A DNA stretch of 64,000 bases from Mycolicibacterium chitae (GTDB lineage Bacteria; Actinomycetota; Actinomycetes; Mycobacteriales; Mycobacteriaceae): NCBI RefSeq assembly GCF_900637205.1, contig NZ_LR134355.1, forward strand, positions 1,860,001 to 1,924,000, given 5' to 3'. Below the pieces are notes generated by a model. The model saw only the letters and a list, made by a program, of their open reading frames with translations. It searched no databases and was not told the DNA's origin. Position numbers and translations under genes: made by a program. Below, piece by piece: positions 54,422-64,000 of the stretch; the stretch's first letter is position 1; each line of letters starts with the position of its first letter.

Positions 54422-55726
54422 CTACGGCTGCGGATTGTCCCGGTCGTAGCGGGCGAACGACGGCACCCGGCGCGACGCCAGCCAGATCACCACGATCATC
54501 GCCGCCCCGCCCGCGAGCACCGGACTCCACAGCGTCACCAGGCTGGCCACCGCACCGGTGACCACATCGCCCACCCGCGGGCCGCCGGTGACGACCAGGG
54601 AGAAGATGCTCTGCACCCGGCCGCGCAGCTGATCGGGCACCGCGGCCTGCAGGATGGTCATCCGGAAGATCACCGAAATGCTGTCGGCCACACCGCCGAT
54701 GGCCAACGTCACCGTCAGGCCAACGATGGCCGCGATGTTCGCCTCGTCCCCGCGCGGGTGCAGCACCGCCAGCAGCAGCACGACGCCGCCGGCCATGATG
54801 CTGACGGCGTAGATGTAGGTGACCACCAGGATGGCCCGGCCCTGTCGGCGGACCGACCCGGTCCAACCGGAGAAGAACGATGCCAGCACGGTCCCGAACG
54901 CCGAGGCCGCCGACAGCACCCCGACCGTGGCCACCCCGCCGCCCAATGTCACCGCGCCCAGGGCGGGGAACAACACCCGCGGCTGCGCCAGGGCCATCGC
55001 GATCAGGTCGAGCTGCAGACTGAACCGCACATTGTGGGCCCGCCGCAGAAATCCCAGGCCGTCGCGGATGGCCTGCAGCGAGGTACCGACCACCGCATCC
55101 AGCGGGCGCAGCGCCGGCAGCGTCCAGACCCCCAGAAAGGCCGCGGAATGCAGCAGGACGTCCACCAGGAAAGCGGCCTGGAACCCGCCCGCGCCGACGG
55201 CTGCGGCCGCCAGCAGCGGGCCGATGGTGGCCATCAGGCCCATGTTGATGCCGTTGAGCGCGCCGGCGGCCGGCAGCAGGTGTTGCGGCAGCAGCCGCGG
55301 AACAATGGCGCGACGGGTGATCCCGCCGATGGTGCCGAACACCGAATTCACCGTGGCCGCAGTGTAAATTAGCCACAGCGAGGTGCCGCCGAGCACCGCG
55401 TGTGCCGCCAGTACGGCGATGGCCACCCAGGACACCACGGAGGCCGTCAGCGCGACTTTGCGCCGGTCGAACCGGTCGGCCAGGGTGCCGCCGTAGAGGC
55501 CCAGGACGATCATGGGTCCCAGCGCGATCCCGGCGACCAGGGACACCGCGAAGGTGGACCCAGTCAGCGCATAGACCTGCAGCGCCACCGTCACCACGGT
55601 CATTTCCTGCCCGATGCTGCCCAGGGTGTTGCCCAGCCACAGCCGGCGGAACGCGGGGCTCTCCCGCAGCGGGGAGAGGTCGAGCAGCAGACGTCGCTTG
55701 CGGGTCTGCTCGGCGGGGGCGCTCAC
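54422..55726 (-). CDS. MFS exporter (EntS/MFS_3-type)
   Basis: About 434 residues from a GTG at 55726; the frame is open to 55849 but the upstream part is not MFS-like. Twelve hydrophobic segments, with GGTLADRFDRRKVALTA between TM2 and TM3 and late DQLRGRVQSIF: the exporter subgroup related to EntS and macrolide/multidrug efflux. A possible seven-residue leader ORF (ATG 55758, MSRPAAR) with GAGGGAG upstream ends near the start; it may couple translation or attenuate it. Confidence 0.88.
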   Translation of the reverse strand: MSAPAEQTRKRRLLLDLSPLRESPAFRRLWLGNTLGSIGQEMTVVTVALQVYALTGSTFAVSLVAGIALGPMIVLGLYGGTLADRFDRRKVALTASVVSWVAIAVLAAHAVLGGTSLWLIYTAATVNSVFGTIGGITRRAIVPRLLPQHLLPAAGALNGINMGLMATIGPLLAAAAVGAGGFQAAFLVDVLLHSAAFLGVWTLPALRPLDAVVGTSLQAIRDGLGFLRRAHNVRFSLQLDLIAMALAQPRVLFPALGAVTLGGGVATVGVLSAASAFGTVLASFFSGWTGSVRRQGRAILVVTYIYAVSIMAGGVVLLLAVLHPRGDEANIAAIVGLTVTLAIGGVADSISVIFRMTILQAAVPDQLRGRVQSIFSLVVTGGPRVGDVVTGAVASLVTLWSPVLAGGAAMIVVIWLASRRVPSFARYDRDNPQP

Positions 55727-55894
55727 CGCGTCATCGTGCTGCCGGCCGGCCTGCTCATGGATCTCCCTCGTCGCGAAAGCATGTCTCGAACTATGTTCTG
55801 TAACACAACCGATGGCCCGAGTGGATGATAAAAATTTGTGCTGACGCAAACCCTGTGCGCCACAGCGCTAGTGGGGCATGGTGGGGATCTTCGA

Positions 55895-56437
55895 CTAATG
55901 CGCGGGCAGCGCCGCGCTGAACTCGATGACCACCTCGTCGGCCACCTTCATGGACCCCATCGCCATGCTGTACGGCCGGATCCCGAAGTCCTTGTGCGAC
56001 ACCGTGGCGCGGGCGCTGAGCCGACCGTCGGTGACCTCGACCGGCACCTCGATGTCGCGGGTGACGCCGTGCAACGTCAGTGGTCCGGCCAGCCGGTAGC
56101 CGGTGTCGGTCGCGGTGATGGTCTGCGCGTCGAATTCGATGGTGGGAAACCGCTTGGCGGACAGGGTCTTCAGCGCGTTGCCGCGGATCAGGGTCTTCTC
56201 CGGCCCGGTCAGCGGGGTCAGCCCGCCGGTGCCGCTGAGCACGCGCAACGAGTCCACGTCGACGATCAGGCGGGCGGACGTCGGGGTGTCTCCGTCCCCG
56301 GTGACGCTGATCCGCCAGGAGTCCATCGCGATCGTCAGTCGGTGCCCCATCCGGGCGGCGCGCCCGGTGACGCCGGTGAGCAGGGTCAGCGTGCCGTCGT
56401 GCTGATCGAGATTCCAGGTGGTCACTCCGACCAACAT
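55895..56437 (-). CDS. YceI-family protein
   Basis: 180 residues with no signal peptide. VTTWNLDQHDGTLTLLTGVTGRAARMGH is the YceI beginning, and FDAQTITATDTGYRLAGPLTLHGVTRDIEVPVEV is the core lipocalin-like barrel (split here). YceI proteins bind isoprenoid-like ligands. The upstream gene on the same strand is the AspT-type transporter, 9 bp away, so they are probably one operon. Confidence 0.9.
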   Translation of the reverse strand: MLVGVTTWNLDQHDGTLTLLTGVTGRAARMGHRLTIAMDSWRISVTGDGDTPTSARLIVDVDSLRVLSGTGGLTPLTGPEKTLIRGNALKTLSAKRFPTIEFDAQTITATDTGYRLAGPLTLHGVTRDIEVPVEVTDGRLSARATVSHKDFGIRPYSMAMGSMKVADEVVIEFSAALPAH

Positions 56438-56446
56438 AGGCGGTGA

Positions 56447-58057
56447 TCAGAAATAGACCACCAGCAGCTGGGCCAACAGCACCTTGAAGATCATCGACAC
56501 CGGGAACAACACGGCGTAGCCGAGGGCCACCCGCTGGTCGGGCACCCTGTTCATGGCGTAGGCGTACGGGGCCGGGTTCAGCTGGGATCCGGTCAGCCCG
56601 CCCAGCGCCCGCGCGGTGCCGTACCCCAGCACGCTGCGCAGACCCACGATGCAGATCAGCGCGTGCACAGCCGAGATCGCACCGCCGAGGATCACCAGCG
56701 CGATCCCGTCGGCCTGCAGTGCCTCGACCAGTCCGCCGCCGGCCCCGGTGCCCACCGCCGCGAGAAACACCAACAACGCGAACTGATTCAGCGTATTGGC
56801 GACGTTGCCGGGCAGCGTCCACACCACCGGACCGGTGCGCCCGAACGCGCCGAGCACCAGGCCCACGATCAGCGGAGCAGTGGCTGTGCCGAGCACCAGG
56901 GTCCCGCCGCCGGGCAGCGGAAGCTCCACGAACGCCAGCAGCAGCCCGATCGTCAGCCCCAGACCCAGACCGATGGCGTTGATGTCGCCGGCGGCGCGTT
57001 CCGAATCGCCCAGATCCCTGGTGATTTCGGCCAGCCGGTCGCGCGGGGCCGTCACGCGGAGCCGGTCGCCGCTCTGCAGGATCAGGTCCGGGCCGGCGAT
57101 AATGTCGACGTCGCCGCGGCGGACCCGGCTGACCACCGCGTCGAAGCGTTCCTCCATCCGCAGCTCGTGCAGCTCGCGTCCGATGTAGTCGGAGTTGGAC
57201 AGCGTGATGCGGCGAAAGTCGATGCTGCGGCGGTCCAGCCAAGGTTCATGGGTGGCGGCCCGGCCCAGCTCGTTGACCAGCCGGTCGGCGACGTCCTCGC
57301 GCGCGGTGATGGTGAGCAGATCCCCGGCGACCAGGCGCTCGGCCTCGTGCGCGACGACGGTCCGTCCGTCGCGGGTCAGCCGGGACACCACCGTCTCGTA
57401 GCGCGATTCCAGGCCGTGCACGCTCAGGTTCGGATCGCCGAGCAGTTCCAGCGTGCGCACCACGATGGGCGGCATCGTCTCGCGGTCCTCGGCCGTCGGC
57501 TTGCGGCGCCCGGCGCCGACCAGGTACGAGCAGGCCAGGATGGTGAGGAACACGGTGATCGGATAGGCCACGGCGTAACCGATCGCCGGTTCGATCGGGA
57601 TGGTCCCGCCGTCGGCGAGCTGCTGCTGGGTGGCGCCGAGCGCGGCGGTGGCCGTGCCCGCACCGGAGAACGCGCCCGCGATGGTGCCGATGTCGAAGCC
57701 GAGGGCGCGGCCCACGCCCAGGGCGGCGCCCGCCATCGCGATGATGGCGACGACCGACACCACCACCGGCTTCCAACCCGTGCGCAGCGCGTTGATGAAC
57801 GACGGGCCGGCCGCGATACCCACCACGTAGCAGAACAGGCACAACGACAGCGTGGTGACGATCGGCGGCAGGCTGACGTCGGGCTCGGCGGCCGCGAGCG
57901 CCAGCGCCACGAACAGCGCGCCGGCCGGGCCGAACGACACCGGTCCGAACCGGATACGCCCGAACAGGCTGCCGACCCCGACGCAGAAGAACAGGGTCAG
58001 GAGGGGGCTGTCAATGAACCGTTCAAGGAACCAATCAAGGAACCCTTGCATGGCCAC
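56447..58057 (-). CDS. AspT/YidE-type transporter with two RCK_C domains
   Basis: 536 residues. Two membrane halves flank two TrkA_C (RCK_C) domains at about 205-360 (VSRLTRDGRTVVAHEAERL, RRGDVDIIAGPDLILQSGD). The repeated GxxTATAALGATQQ and SQLNPAPYAYAMN loops are typical of the aspartate-alanine exchanger family. Substrate unknown. Start: GTG 58057 or ATG 58051, the latter closer to GGGAG. Followed by YceI. Confidence 0.9.
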   Translation of the reverse strand: MAMQGFLDWFLERFIDSPLLTLFFCVGVGSLFGRIRFGPVSFGPAGALFVALALAAAEPDVSLPPIVTTLSLCLFCYVVGIAAGPSFINALRTGWKPVVVSVVAIIAMAGAALGVGRALGFDIGTIAGAFSGAGTATAALGATQQQLADGGTIPIEPAIGYAVAYPITVFLTILACSYLVGAGRRKPTAEDRETMPPIVVRTLELLGDPNLSVHGLESRYETVVSRLTRDGRTVVAHEAERLVAGDLLTITAREDVADRLVNELGRAATHEPWLDRRSIDFRRITLSNSDYIGRELHELRMEERFDAVVSRVRRGDVDIIAGPDLILQSGDRLRVTAPRDRLAEITRDLGDSERAAGDINAIGLGLGLTIGLLLAFVELPLPGGGTLVLGTATAPLIVGLVLGAFGRTGPVVWTLPGNVANTLNQFALLVFLAAVGTGAGGGLVEALQADGIALVILGGAISAVHALICIVGLRSVLGYGTARALGGLTGSQLNPAPYAYAMNRVPDQRVALGYAVLFPVSMIFKVLLAQLLVVYF

Positions 58058-58147
58058 TCCCGGTCGGCGTACCGCTGCGCGTCGTCAGAGGTGATTATGA
58101 TCTTTCGGTTGTCGGTATTTGCAGGTTTGTCGTCGAATGGGGATGAG

Positions 58148-60091
58148 ATGACGTCACAGGTAGAACAGCGCGAATTCCAGGCCGAGGCCCGCCAACTGCT
58201 GGATCTGATGATCCACTCGGTGTACTCCAACAAGGACTCGTTCCTGCGCGAGTTGATCTCGAACGCGTCCGACGCGCTGGACAAGCTGCGGATCGAGGCG
58301 CTGCGCAACAAGGACCTCGACGTCGACACGTCCGATCTGCACATCGAACTCGAGGTCGATCAGGGCCCGCCGCGCGTCCTGACCATCCGGGACAACGGCA
58401 TCGGCATGACGCGCGAGGAGGTTGTCGACCTGATCGGCACGCTCGCCAAGTCCGGCACGGGCGAGCTGCGGCAGAAGCTGCGGGAGGCCAACTCGGCCGA
58501 CACCTCCGAGGAGCTGATCGGCCAGTTCGGCATCGGCTTCTACTCGACGTTCATGGTGGCCGACAAGGTCGAGTTGCTCACCCGCAAGGCCGGGGAGAGC
58601 GCCGCGACCCGGTGGACCTCCAGCGGGGACGGCACCTACACCGTCGAGACCGTCGACGACGCGCCGCAGGGCACGTCGGTGACCCTGCACCTCAAGGCCG
58701 AGGACGCCGAGGATCAACTGCACGACTACACCTCGGAGTGGAAGCTCCGGGAACTGGTGAAGAAGTACTCCGACTTCATCGCCTGGCCCATCCGGATGCA
58801 GGTCGAGCGGCGCACCCCGCCCGCCGAGGAGGGCGGCGAGGAGCAGGTCACCATCGAAACCCAGACGCTGAACTCCATGAAGGCGCTGTGGGCCCGGGAC
58901 AAGTCCGAGGTCTCCGAGGACGAGTACAAGGAGTTCTACAAGCACATCGCCCACGCCTGGGACGACCCGCTCGAGGTCATCTCGATGAAGGCCGAGGGCA
59001 CCTTCTCCTATCAGGCGCTGCTGTTCATCCCGTCGCACGCGCCGTTCGACCTGTTCAGCCGCGACGCCAAGGTCGGCGTGCAGCTCTACGTCAAGCGGGT
59101 CTTCGTGATGGCCGACTGCGAGCAGCTGATCCCGCCGTACCTGCGGTTCGTCAAGGGCGTCGTGGACGCCGAGGACATGTCGCTCAACGTGTCTCGCGAA
59201 ATCCTGCAGCAGGATCGGCAGCTCACCGCGATCCGGCGCCGGCTGACCAAGAAGGTGCTGTCGGTGATCAAGAGCCTGCAGTCCGAGCGGCCGCAGGACT
59301 ACGCCACGCTGTGGACGCAGTTCGGCTCGGTCCTCAAGGAGGGCCTGATGTCGGACTTCGACAATCAGGAGACGCTGCTGGGCATCGCGTCGTTCGACTC
59401 CACGCACGACGACACCGAACGCACCACGCTGGCCGGGTACGTCGAGCGGATGAAGGACGGTCAGGAGCAGATCTTCTACGCCACCGGGCAGTCCCGCGAG
59501 CAGCTGCTGGCCTCACCGCATCTCGAGGCGTTCAAGGCCAAGGGCTACGAGGTGCTGCTGCTCACCGACCCGGTCGACGAGGTCTGGACCGGCACGGTGC
59601 ACGAGTTCGACGGCAAGCCGCTGCAGTCGGTGGCCAAGGGCGAGGTGGACCTGGACTCCGAGGAGGAGAAGGCCGAACACGAGGCCGAGCGCCAAGAGGC
59701 CGAGCGGGACTTCGCCGACCTGCTGGCCTGGCTGCAGGAGACGCTGGACGACCACGTCAAGGAGGTCCGGCTCTCGACCCGGCTGACCGAGTCGCCGGCC
59801 TGCCTGATCACCGACAACTTCGGGATGACCCCGGCGCTGGCGCGCATGTACCGGGCCTCCGGGCAGGAGGTCCCGGTGGGCAAGCGGATCCTCGAACTCA
59901 ACCCGAAGCATCCGCTTGTGCTGGGGCTGCAGAAGGCGCACACGGACGGCGGCGACGAGGCGCATGGGCAGCGGCTCGCCGACACGGCCGAATTGCTCTA
60001 CGGCACGGCGCTTCTGGCCGAGGGGGACATCCCCGAGGACCCGGCCAAGTTCGCGGCGCTGCTCGCGCAGCGGTTGACCAGCACCGTGTAG
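58148..60091 (+). CDS. htpG: Hsp90-family chaperone HtpG
   Basis: 647 residues, the normal mycobacterial length. N-terminal GHKL ATPase motifs: ELISNASDALDKL, DNGIGMTREEV and GQFGIGFYSTFMVAD; a middle domain with NVSREILQQD; and a dimerising C-terminus. A TATGAT box at 58096-58101 could be the promoter. Converges on the permease with a 6-bp gap. Confidence 0.97.
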   Translation: MTSQVEQREFQAEARQLLDLMIHSVYSNKDSFLRELISNASDALDKLRIEALRNKDLDVDTSDLHIELEVDQGPPRVLTIRDNGIGMTREEVVDLIGTLAKSGTGELRQKLREANSADTSEELIGQFGIGFYSTFMVADKVELLTRKAGESAATRWTSSGDGTYTVETVDDAPQGTSVTLHLKAEDAEDQLHDYTSEWKLRELVKKYSDFIAWPIRMQVERRTPPAEEGGEEQVTIETQTLNSMKALWARDKSEVSEDEYKEFYKHIAHAWDDPLEVISMKAEGTFSYQALLFIPSHAPFDLFSRDAKVGVQLYVKRVFVMADCEQLIPPYLRFVKGVVDAEDMSLNVSREILQQDRQLTAIRRRLTKKVLSVIKSLQSERPQDYATLWTQFGSVLKEGLMSDFDNQETLLGIASFDSTHDDTERTTLAGYVERMKDGQEQIFYATGQSREQLLASPHLEAFKAKGYEVLLLTDPVDEVWTGTVHEFDGKPLQSVAKGEVDLDSEEEKAEHEAERQEAERDFADLLAWLQETLDDHVKEVRLSTRLTESPACLITDNFGMTPALARMYRASGQEVPVGKRILELNPKHPLVLGLQKAHTDGGDEAHGQRLADTAELLYGTALLAEGDIPEDPAKFAALLAQRLTSTV

Positions 60092-60097
60092 CTGGGA

Positions 60098-61510
60098 TCA
60101 GACCCCCACCAGCGCGTCGATCCAACCGCGCGCGAAGTAGAGCAGGAACCCGACGGCCACGATCCACAGCAGCGGGCTGATCTCGCGGGCCTTGCCGGAC
60201 GCCGAGCGGACCACCACCCAGGCGATGAACCCGACGCCGATGCCGTTGGCAATCGAGTAGCTCAGCGGCATCACCGCGACGGTGAGCACCACCGGCAGCG
60301 CCACCGAGAAGTCCGAGAAGTCGATCTCGCGCAGGTTCGCGGCCATCATGGCCCCGACGATCACCAGCGCGGCGGTGGCCACCTCGGACGGCACGATCGC
60401 GGCCAACGGCGTCAAAAACATTGCCGCCAGGAACAATCCGCCGGTCACCACGCTGGCCAGGCCGGTGCGCGCACCCTCGCCGATGCCGGCCCCGGACTCG
60501 ACGAACACCGTGTTCGACGACGACGACGACGCCCCGCCGACCACCGCGCCGGCACCCTCGACCACCAGCGCCGCGCGCAGCCGCGGGAAGTTGCCGCGCT
60601 CGTCGGCCAGCCCGGCCTGCCGGGACAACCCGGTGAAGGTGCCCATGGCGTCGAAGAAGTTGGTGAACACCAGCGTGAACACCAGCATCACCGCGGCCAG
60701 GATGCCGATCCGCCCGACGCTGTCGAAGCTGAACTCGCCGATCAGCGCCAGATCGGGCATGGAGAACGGCGACCCGGACAGCGTGGGCACCGACAGTCCC
60801 CAGCCGCCGGGGTTCTCGGTCGCCGACCCCAGGTGCCAGATCGCCTCGATCACCACGGCCACGACGGTGCCGGCGGTCAGCCCGATCAGGATGGCGCCGC
60901 GCACCTTTCGGGCCACCAGGATCCCGGTGAGCAGCAGCGTCAGGACGAACACCACCGTCGGCACGCTGTCGATGGAGCCGGCGCCGTCGCGGCCCAGGCC
61001 GACCGGGGGAGAGGGCCGGCCGGTGGAGCCGACGAAGCCGGCGTCGACGAGGCCGATGAACAGGATGAACAGCCCGATGCCGGCGGTGATCCCGAGCTTG
61101 AGCGGCATGGGCACCGCCTCGAAGATCAGCCGGCGCAGGCCGGTGACCGCCAGCAGCACGATGATCAGGCCGTTGATGACCACCAGGCCCATCGCCTCGG
61201 GCCAGGTCACCACGCCCACGATCGAGGACGCCAAGAACGAGTTGATGCCCAGCCCGGCCGCGAACGCGAACGGCAGCCGCGCCACCACCCCGAACACGAT
61301 GGTCATCACGCCGGCTGCCAGCGACGTCACCGCGGAGACCTGGGTGAACCCGAGCTCGTTGCCCGCGACGTCGGCGGTGCCGGACAGGATGATCGGGTTC
61401 AGCACGATGATGTAGGCCATCGCGATGAAAGTGACGACGCCACCGCGGAGTTCACCGGCGACCGTCGAGCCGCGCGAGGTGATCTCGAAGAACCTGTCGA
61501 GTCGGGTCAC
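60098..61510 (-). CDS. NCS2-family (AzgA-like) purine permease
   Basis: 470 residues from a GTG at 61510, with about twelve hydrophobic segments. GGVVTFIAMAYIIVLNP near the start, the re-entrant LPFAFAAGLGINSF and SSSSSNTVFVESGAGIGEGARTG (split) match the xanthine/guanine/hypoxanthine AzgA group. It imports purines by proton symport in known members. It is 46 bp downstream of the molybdopterin oxidoreductase on the same strand and may be co-transcribed. Confidence 0.92.
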   Translation of the reverse strand: MTRLDRFFEITSRGSTVAGELRGGVVTFIAMAYIIVLNPIILSGTADVAGNELGFTQVSAVTSLAAGVMTIVFGVVARLPFAFAAGLGINSFLASSIVGVVTWPEAMGLVVINGLIIVLLAVTGLRRLIFEAVPMPLKLGITAGIGLFILFIGLVDAGFVGSTGRPSPPVGLGRDGAGSIDSVPTVVFVLTLLLTGILVARKVRGAILIGLTAGTVVAVVIEAIWHLGSATENPGGWGLSVPTLSGSPFSMPDLALIGEFSFDSVGRIGILAAVMLVFTLVFTNFFDAMGTFTGLSRQAGLADERGNFPRLRAALVVEGAGAVVGGASSSSSNTVFVESGAGIGEGARTGLASVVTGGLFLAAMFLTPLAAIVPSEVATAALVIVGAMMAANLREIDFSDFSVALPVVLTVAVMPLSYSIANGIGVGFIAWVVVRSASGKAREISPLLWIVAVGFLLYFARGWIDALVGV

Positions 61511-61556
61511 GGGTCGACCTTACGGCCTGGGCGGCCGCGGGGCGCGGGGTCGGGCG

Positions 61557-63776
61557 CTATGGCGCTTCGACCGTGCTGGCCGCGGCGGCGAGGTCGCCGA
61601 CCAGCGGCACGGCCTCCAGCCGGACGGCCACCCCGTTGAGCACCGACATTCCCGCGAGCACCTCGAGGTCCTCGGCCCGGTTGGACGTCAGTTCGTTGAC
61701 GTTGACGCCCGGGTTGGCGTTGGCCAACCGCCAGCCGCCGCCGCGGTGCCCCCAGCCCTGCGGGATCGCGACGGTGCCGGGGCCGATCTCGTCGGTGATC
61801 AGCACCTCGGTCTCCACGGCGCCGTCGACCGACACCACGCGGACCCGGCCGCCGTCGCGCAGGCCCGCCGCCTCGGCATCGCGCGGATGGATCCGCGCCC
61901 GGTGCCGGCGGTCGCCCTTCATCAGGGTGGGGCTGTTGTGCATCCAGCTGTTCTGCGACTTCAGCTCGCGGATGCCGATGGCCAGCAACGGGAACTCGGC
62001 GGTGGTGGCGGGCGCATGTCCCAGCCGACCGATCTCGGCGACAATCTGCTCGGGATCCAGCCGCACCTTGCCGCCCTTGTGCCGCACCGCCTTGTGCAGC
62101 ACGCCGTGCGGGGCGTGTTCGGCGAGCAGGATGCCGTGCGGATGTTGTTGCAGTTTCTTCAGATTCAGACCGCTCCGGCGCAGGCCGAACCGGTCGCCGT
62201 AGGGACCGGTGCGCAGCAGCAGATCCATCATCCGTCGGGGGGTGAATCGCAGGCCGCGCCGTTCGAACCAGTGCAGCACCGGGTTGAGCTTCTCCATCGC
62301 CCCGGCCGCCAGCATGGAGACCCCCATCCGGGTGGCCAACTCCTGGAACACCTCCCACTCCTGCCGGGCCTGCCCGTAGGGCTTGACCACGGCCTCGGTG
62401 GACTGGATGTACACCGACGGGCAGCAGGCCGCGAACGCCATCGGCAGGTCGTCGCGCTCGAGCATGGTGGTGCTCGGCAGGATGTAGTGCGCGTGCCGGT
62501 TGGTCTCGTTGACGTAGAAGTCCAGCGACACAAGAAGATCCAGCTTGCCCAGCGCGTCGTCGAGGGCGGTGCTGTTGGGCACCGAGAGCACCGGGTTGCC
62601 GGCCAGCACGAACAGCGCGCGGAGTTGCCCGGGGCCCGGGGTGGTGATCTCGTCGGCCATGACGGCGGCGGGGAACGTGTTGTGCACGGCCGGGAAGTTT
62701 CCGATCCGGGAGCGTTTGGTGTCGTAGTCGAACGCGCCGGTCTTCTCGCCCATGTCCTCCAGCGGGATCACGGTGTGCGACATCAGGCTGCCGCCGGGGG
62801 CGTCCAGGTTGCCGCTGACCACGTTGAGCGCGTCGATCAGGAAGCTCACCAGGGTGCCGTGATGCCCCAGGCAGGCGCCCGTGCGGCCGTAGGCGACCGC
62901 GGTCCGGGCGGTGCAGAAGTCGCGGGCCAGCGCCCGGACGACGTCGGCGGGCACGCCGGTGCGGGCCGCGGTGTCCTCGGGCGGGAAATCGGCGCACAAC
63001 GCCCGCAGGGTCTCGGCCCCGGTGGACTGCGCGGCGATGGCGCGCCGATCCTCGAGGCCCTCGGCGAAGACGACCTGCAGCACCGACAGCAGCAGCCAGG
63101 CATCGGAGTCCGGTCGGACCTCGACATGCTCGTAGGCCGCGGCGGTCTCGGTGCGACGGGGGTCGACGACCACGACCCGCCCGCCGCGTTTGACGATGCC
63201 CGCCAGGTCGTCGCGGACCCGCGGCACGCGCAGCGCGCTGCCGTGTGAGATCAGCGGGTTGGCGCCGAGCATGAACAGGAAGTCGGTGCGGGGCAGGTCC
63301 GGGAACGGCAGCTGGGTGGCCGCCCCGTAGAGCAGGGCGGAGGCGACATACCGGCTGTTGATGTCCTGCGAGCCGGCCGAATACAGGTGGTTGGCGCCGA
63401 TGCGCTTCATGAAGAACCCGGACCAGATGCTGGCCGCGTAGCCGAACGCCGCCGGGTTGCCGAAGTACTGGCCGACCGCGGCACCGCCGTGCTCGGCCAG
63501 CATGCGGGTCAGGCGCGCGGCGATGTCGTCGAGTGCGACATCCCAGGACACCGGTTCGAAGCCGCCGTCGGGCCGGCGGCGCAACGGGGTCAGCACCCGG
63601 TCGGGATCGTTCTGCACCTCGGTGAACGCGATGCCCTTGGGGCAGGCGCGGCCCCGGGACAGCGGGTGGTCGTGATCCGGGCGCAGCGACACCAGGCGGT
63701 CGTTCTCGACCGTGGCGATCAGGCCGCACATCGGCTCACAGATCCGGCAGTAGGTGACCTTCTGTTCGGTGGGCAC
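61557..63776 (-). CDS. Molybdopterin oxidoreductase (formate-dehydrogenase-like)
   Basis: 739 residues from a GTG at 63776. An N-terminal [4Fe-4S] site CRICEPMC...C (CxxCxxxC, then ACPKG) is followed by the bis-MGD-binding folds (GANPLISHGSAL, VVVDPRRTETAA, AGNPVLSVPNS) and a C-terminal dinucleotide domain (NSPTLMKGDRRHRARIHP, LTSNRAEDLE). It resembles the cytosolic Rv0197-type oxidoreductases; the electron acceptor and substrate are not clear. No Tat signal is seen, so it is probably cytoplasmic. Confidence 0.93.
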   Translation of the reverse strand: MPTEQKVTYCRICEPMCGLIATVENDRLVSLRPDHDHPLSRGRACPKGIAFTEVQNDPDRVLTPLRRRPDGGFEPVSWDVALDDIAARLTRMLAEHGGAAVGQYFGNPAAFGYAASIWSGFFMKRIGANHLYSAGSQDINSRYVASALLYGAATQLPFPDLPRTDFLFMLGANPLISHGSALRVPRVRDDLAGIVKRGGRVVVVDPRRTETAAAYEHVEVRPDSDAWLLLSVLQVVFAEGLEDRRAIAAQSTGAETLRALCADFPPEDTAARTGVPADVVRALARDFCTARTAVAYGRTGACLGHHGTLVSFLIDALNVVSGNLDAPGGSLMSHTVIPLEDMGEKTGAFDYDTKRSRIGNFPAVHNTFPAAVMADEITTPGPGQLRALFVLAGNPVLSVPNSTALDDALGKLDLLVSLDFYVNETNRHAHYILPSTTMLERDDLPMAFAACCPSVYIQSTEAVVKPYGQARQEWEVFQELATRMGVSMLAAGAMEKLNPVLHWFERRGLRFTPRRMMDLLLRTGPYGDRFGLRRSGLNLKKLQQHPHGILLAEHAPHGVLHKAVRHKGGKVRLDPEQIVAEIGRLGHAPATTAEFPLLAIGIRELKSQNSWMHNSPTLMKGDRRHRARIHPRDAEAAGLRDGGRVRVVSVDGAVETEVLITDEIGPGTVAIPQGWGHRGGGWRLANANPGVNVNELTSNRAEDLEVLAGMSVLNGVAVRLEAVPLVGDLAAAASTVEAP

Positions 63777-63871
63777 AATCGCCCCAATCTTCTCCGGGTC
63801 CGCAGGCTGCGAACGGGCTTACCGTAACGATCACGATAACTGCCCGCGGGCCGTCGTACCCTGCAGTTGGG

Positions 63872-64000
63872 CTATCCGATGGCGGCGACCGGCTGGGCCA
63901 CGGGCAGCGCCGGCGGCAGCGCGGCGGGCAGCGCCGGGGCGGCCGGTGCCGCGGCCGGGGGCGGCAGCGCTCCGGGCAGGCCCGGCGCGGGCGCGGGCGC
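63872..64000 (-). CDS. C-terminus of an Ala/Pro-rich protein (partial)
   Basis: The reverse strand from the window edge reads 42 codons rich in Ala and Pro (APAPAPGLPGALPPPAAAP..., ending PVAQPVAAIG) before a TAG at 63874-63872. Third positions are nearly all G or C. Such tails end many mycobacterial secreted or cell-wall proteins. The start and any recognisable domain lie outside the window. Confidence 0.6.
   Translation of the reverse strand, partial: APAPAPGLPGALPPPAAAPAAPALPAALPPALPVAQPVAAIG

Noticed and set aside
56663..58147. The 495-codon N-terminal extension of HtpG
   Set aside because: Antisense to the AspT-type transporter; HtpG homologues start at MTSQVEQREFQAE-like sequence and have the 647-residue length.
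60282..61639. Plus-strand frames opposite the permease
   Set aside because: Antisense shadow; the NCS2 permease covers the region.

Overview
The window looks like a chromosomal segment of a high-GC actinobacterium, most probably a rapid-growing mycobacterium (Mycolicibacterium or a close relative). Support comes from an MmpL-type RND transporter, a cutinase, a PASTA-bearing class A penicillin-binding protein with a proline-rich tail, DUF732, DUF2510, DUF4333 and LppP/LprE-type proteins, a VapBC pair, many GTG starts and several promoters that appear to give leaderless mRNAs. I saw no rRNA, tRNA, CRISPR array or insertion sequence. Gene calls rest on translated sequence and motif recognition only; no database was searched.

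Left part (1-14.6 kb): an accessory, defence-like island. A leftward operon encodes an SF2 DEAH helicase, a GHKL-fold ATPase, a 318-residue protein of unknown function and the start of a fourth gene that runs off the window; the last three overlap by a few bases. Divergent from it is a giant protein of about 2,120 residues that joins a Swt1-type HEPN domain, a transglutaminase/papain-like domain, DUF4011, an SF1 helicase, a PD-(D/E)XK-like domain and DUF3320, followed by a small overlapping partner gene. Then come a von Willebrand A protein with a small HTH-like protein behind two tandem palindromes, and a two-part protein with a zinc-finger-like CxxC segment. Two genes here (the giant and the CxxC gene) each look as if one G is missing from a G run near the 5' end.

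Middle (14.6-36.6 kb): a mosaic of secreted and housekeeping-type genes (cutinase, methyltransferase, thioredoxin-fold protein, DUF732 and LppP/LprE-like secreted proteins) mixed with nucleic-acid enzymes (HNH endonuclease, MazG-like pyrophosphohydrolase, RecB/RNase-H/SF1-helicase protein), an ADP-ribosylglycohydrolase fused to a tyrosine-phosphatase domain, VapBC next to a gene remnant, a flavin monooxygenase-hydrolase-TetR operon with its own candidate operator, a zinc metallopeptidase with a DUF4333 protein, a macrodomain protein and a second PIN-type toxin-antitoxin pair. A 34-bp exact direct repeat brackets one gene, and a 21-bp-arm perfect inverted repeat lies in a divergent promoter region.

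Right part (36.6-64 kb): mostly core mycobacterial genes, tightly packed and often convergent with gaps of only a few bases: MscS channel, peptide release factor 3, universal stress protein, sulfatase with an SRPBCC partner, penicillin-binding protein, DUF2252, aldo-keto reductase, MmpL, a TVP38-like membrane protein, FAD monooxygenase with a divergent TetR regulator and two palindromic operators, MFS exporter, YceI, AspT-type transporter, HtpG, NCS2 purine-type permease, a molybdopterin oxidoreductase and the end of an Ala/Pro-rich protein.
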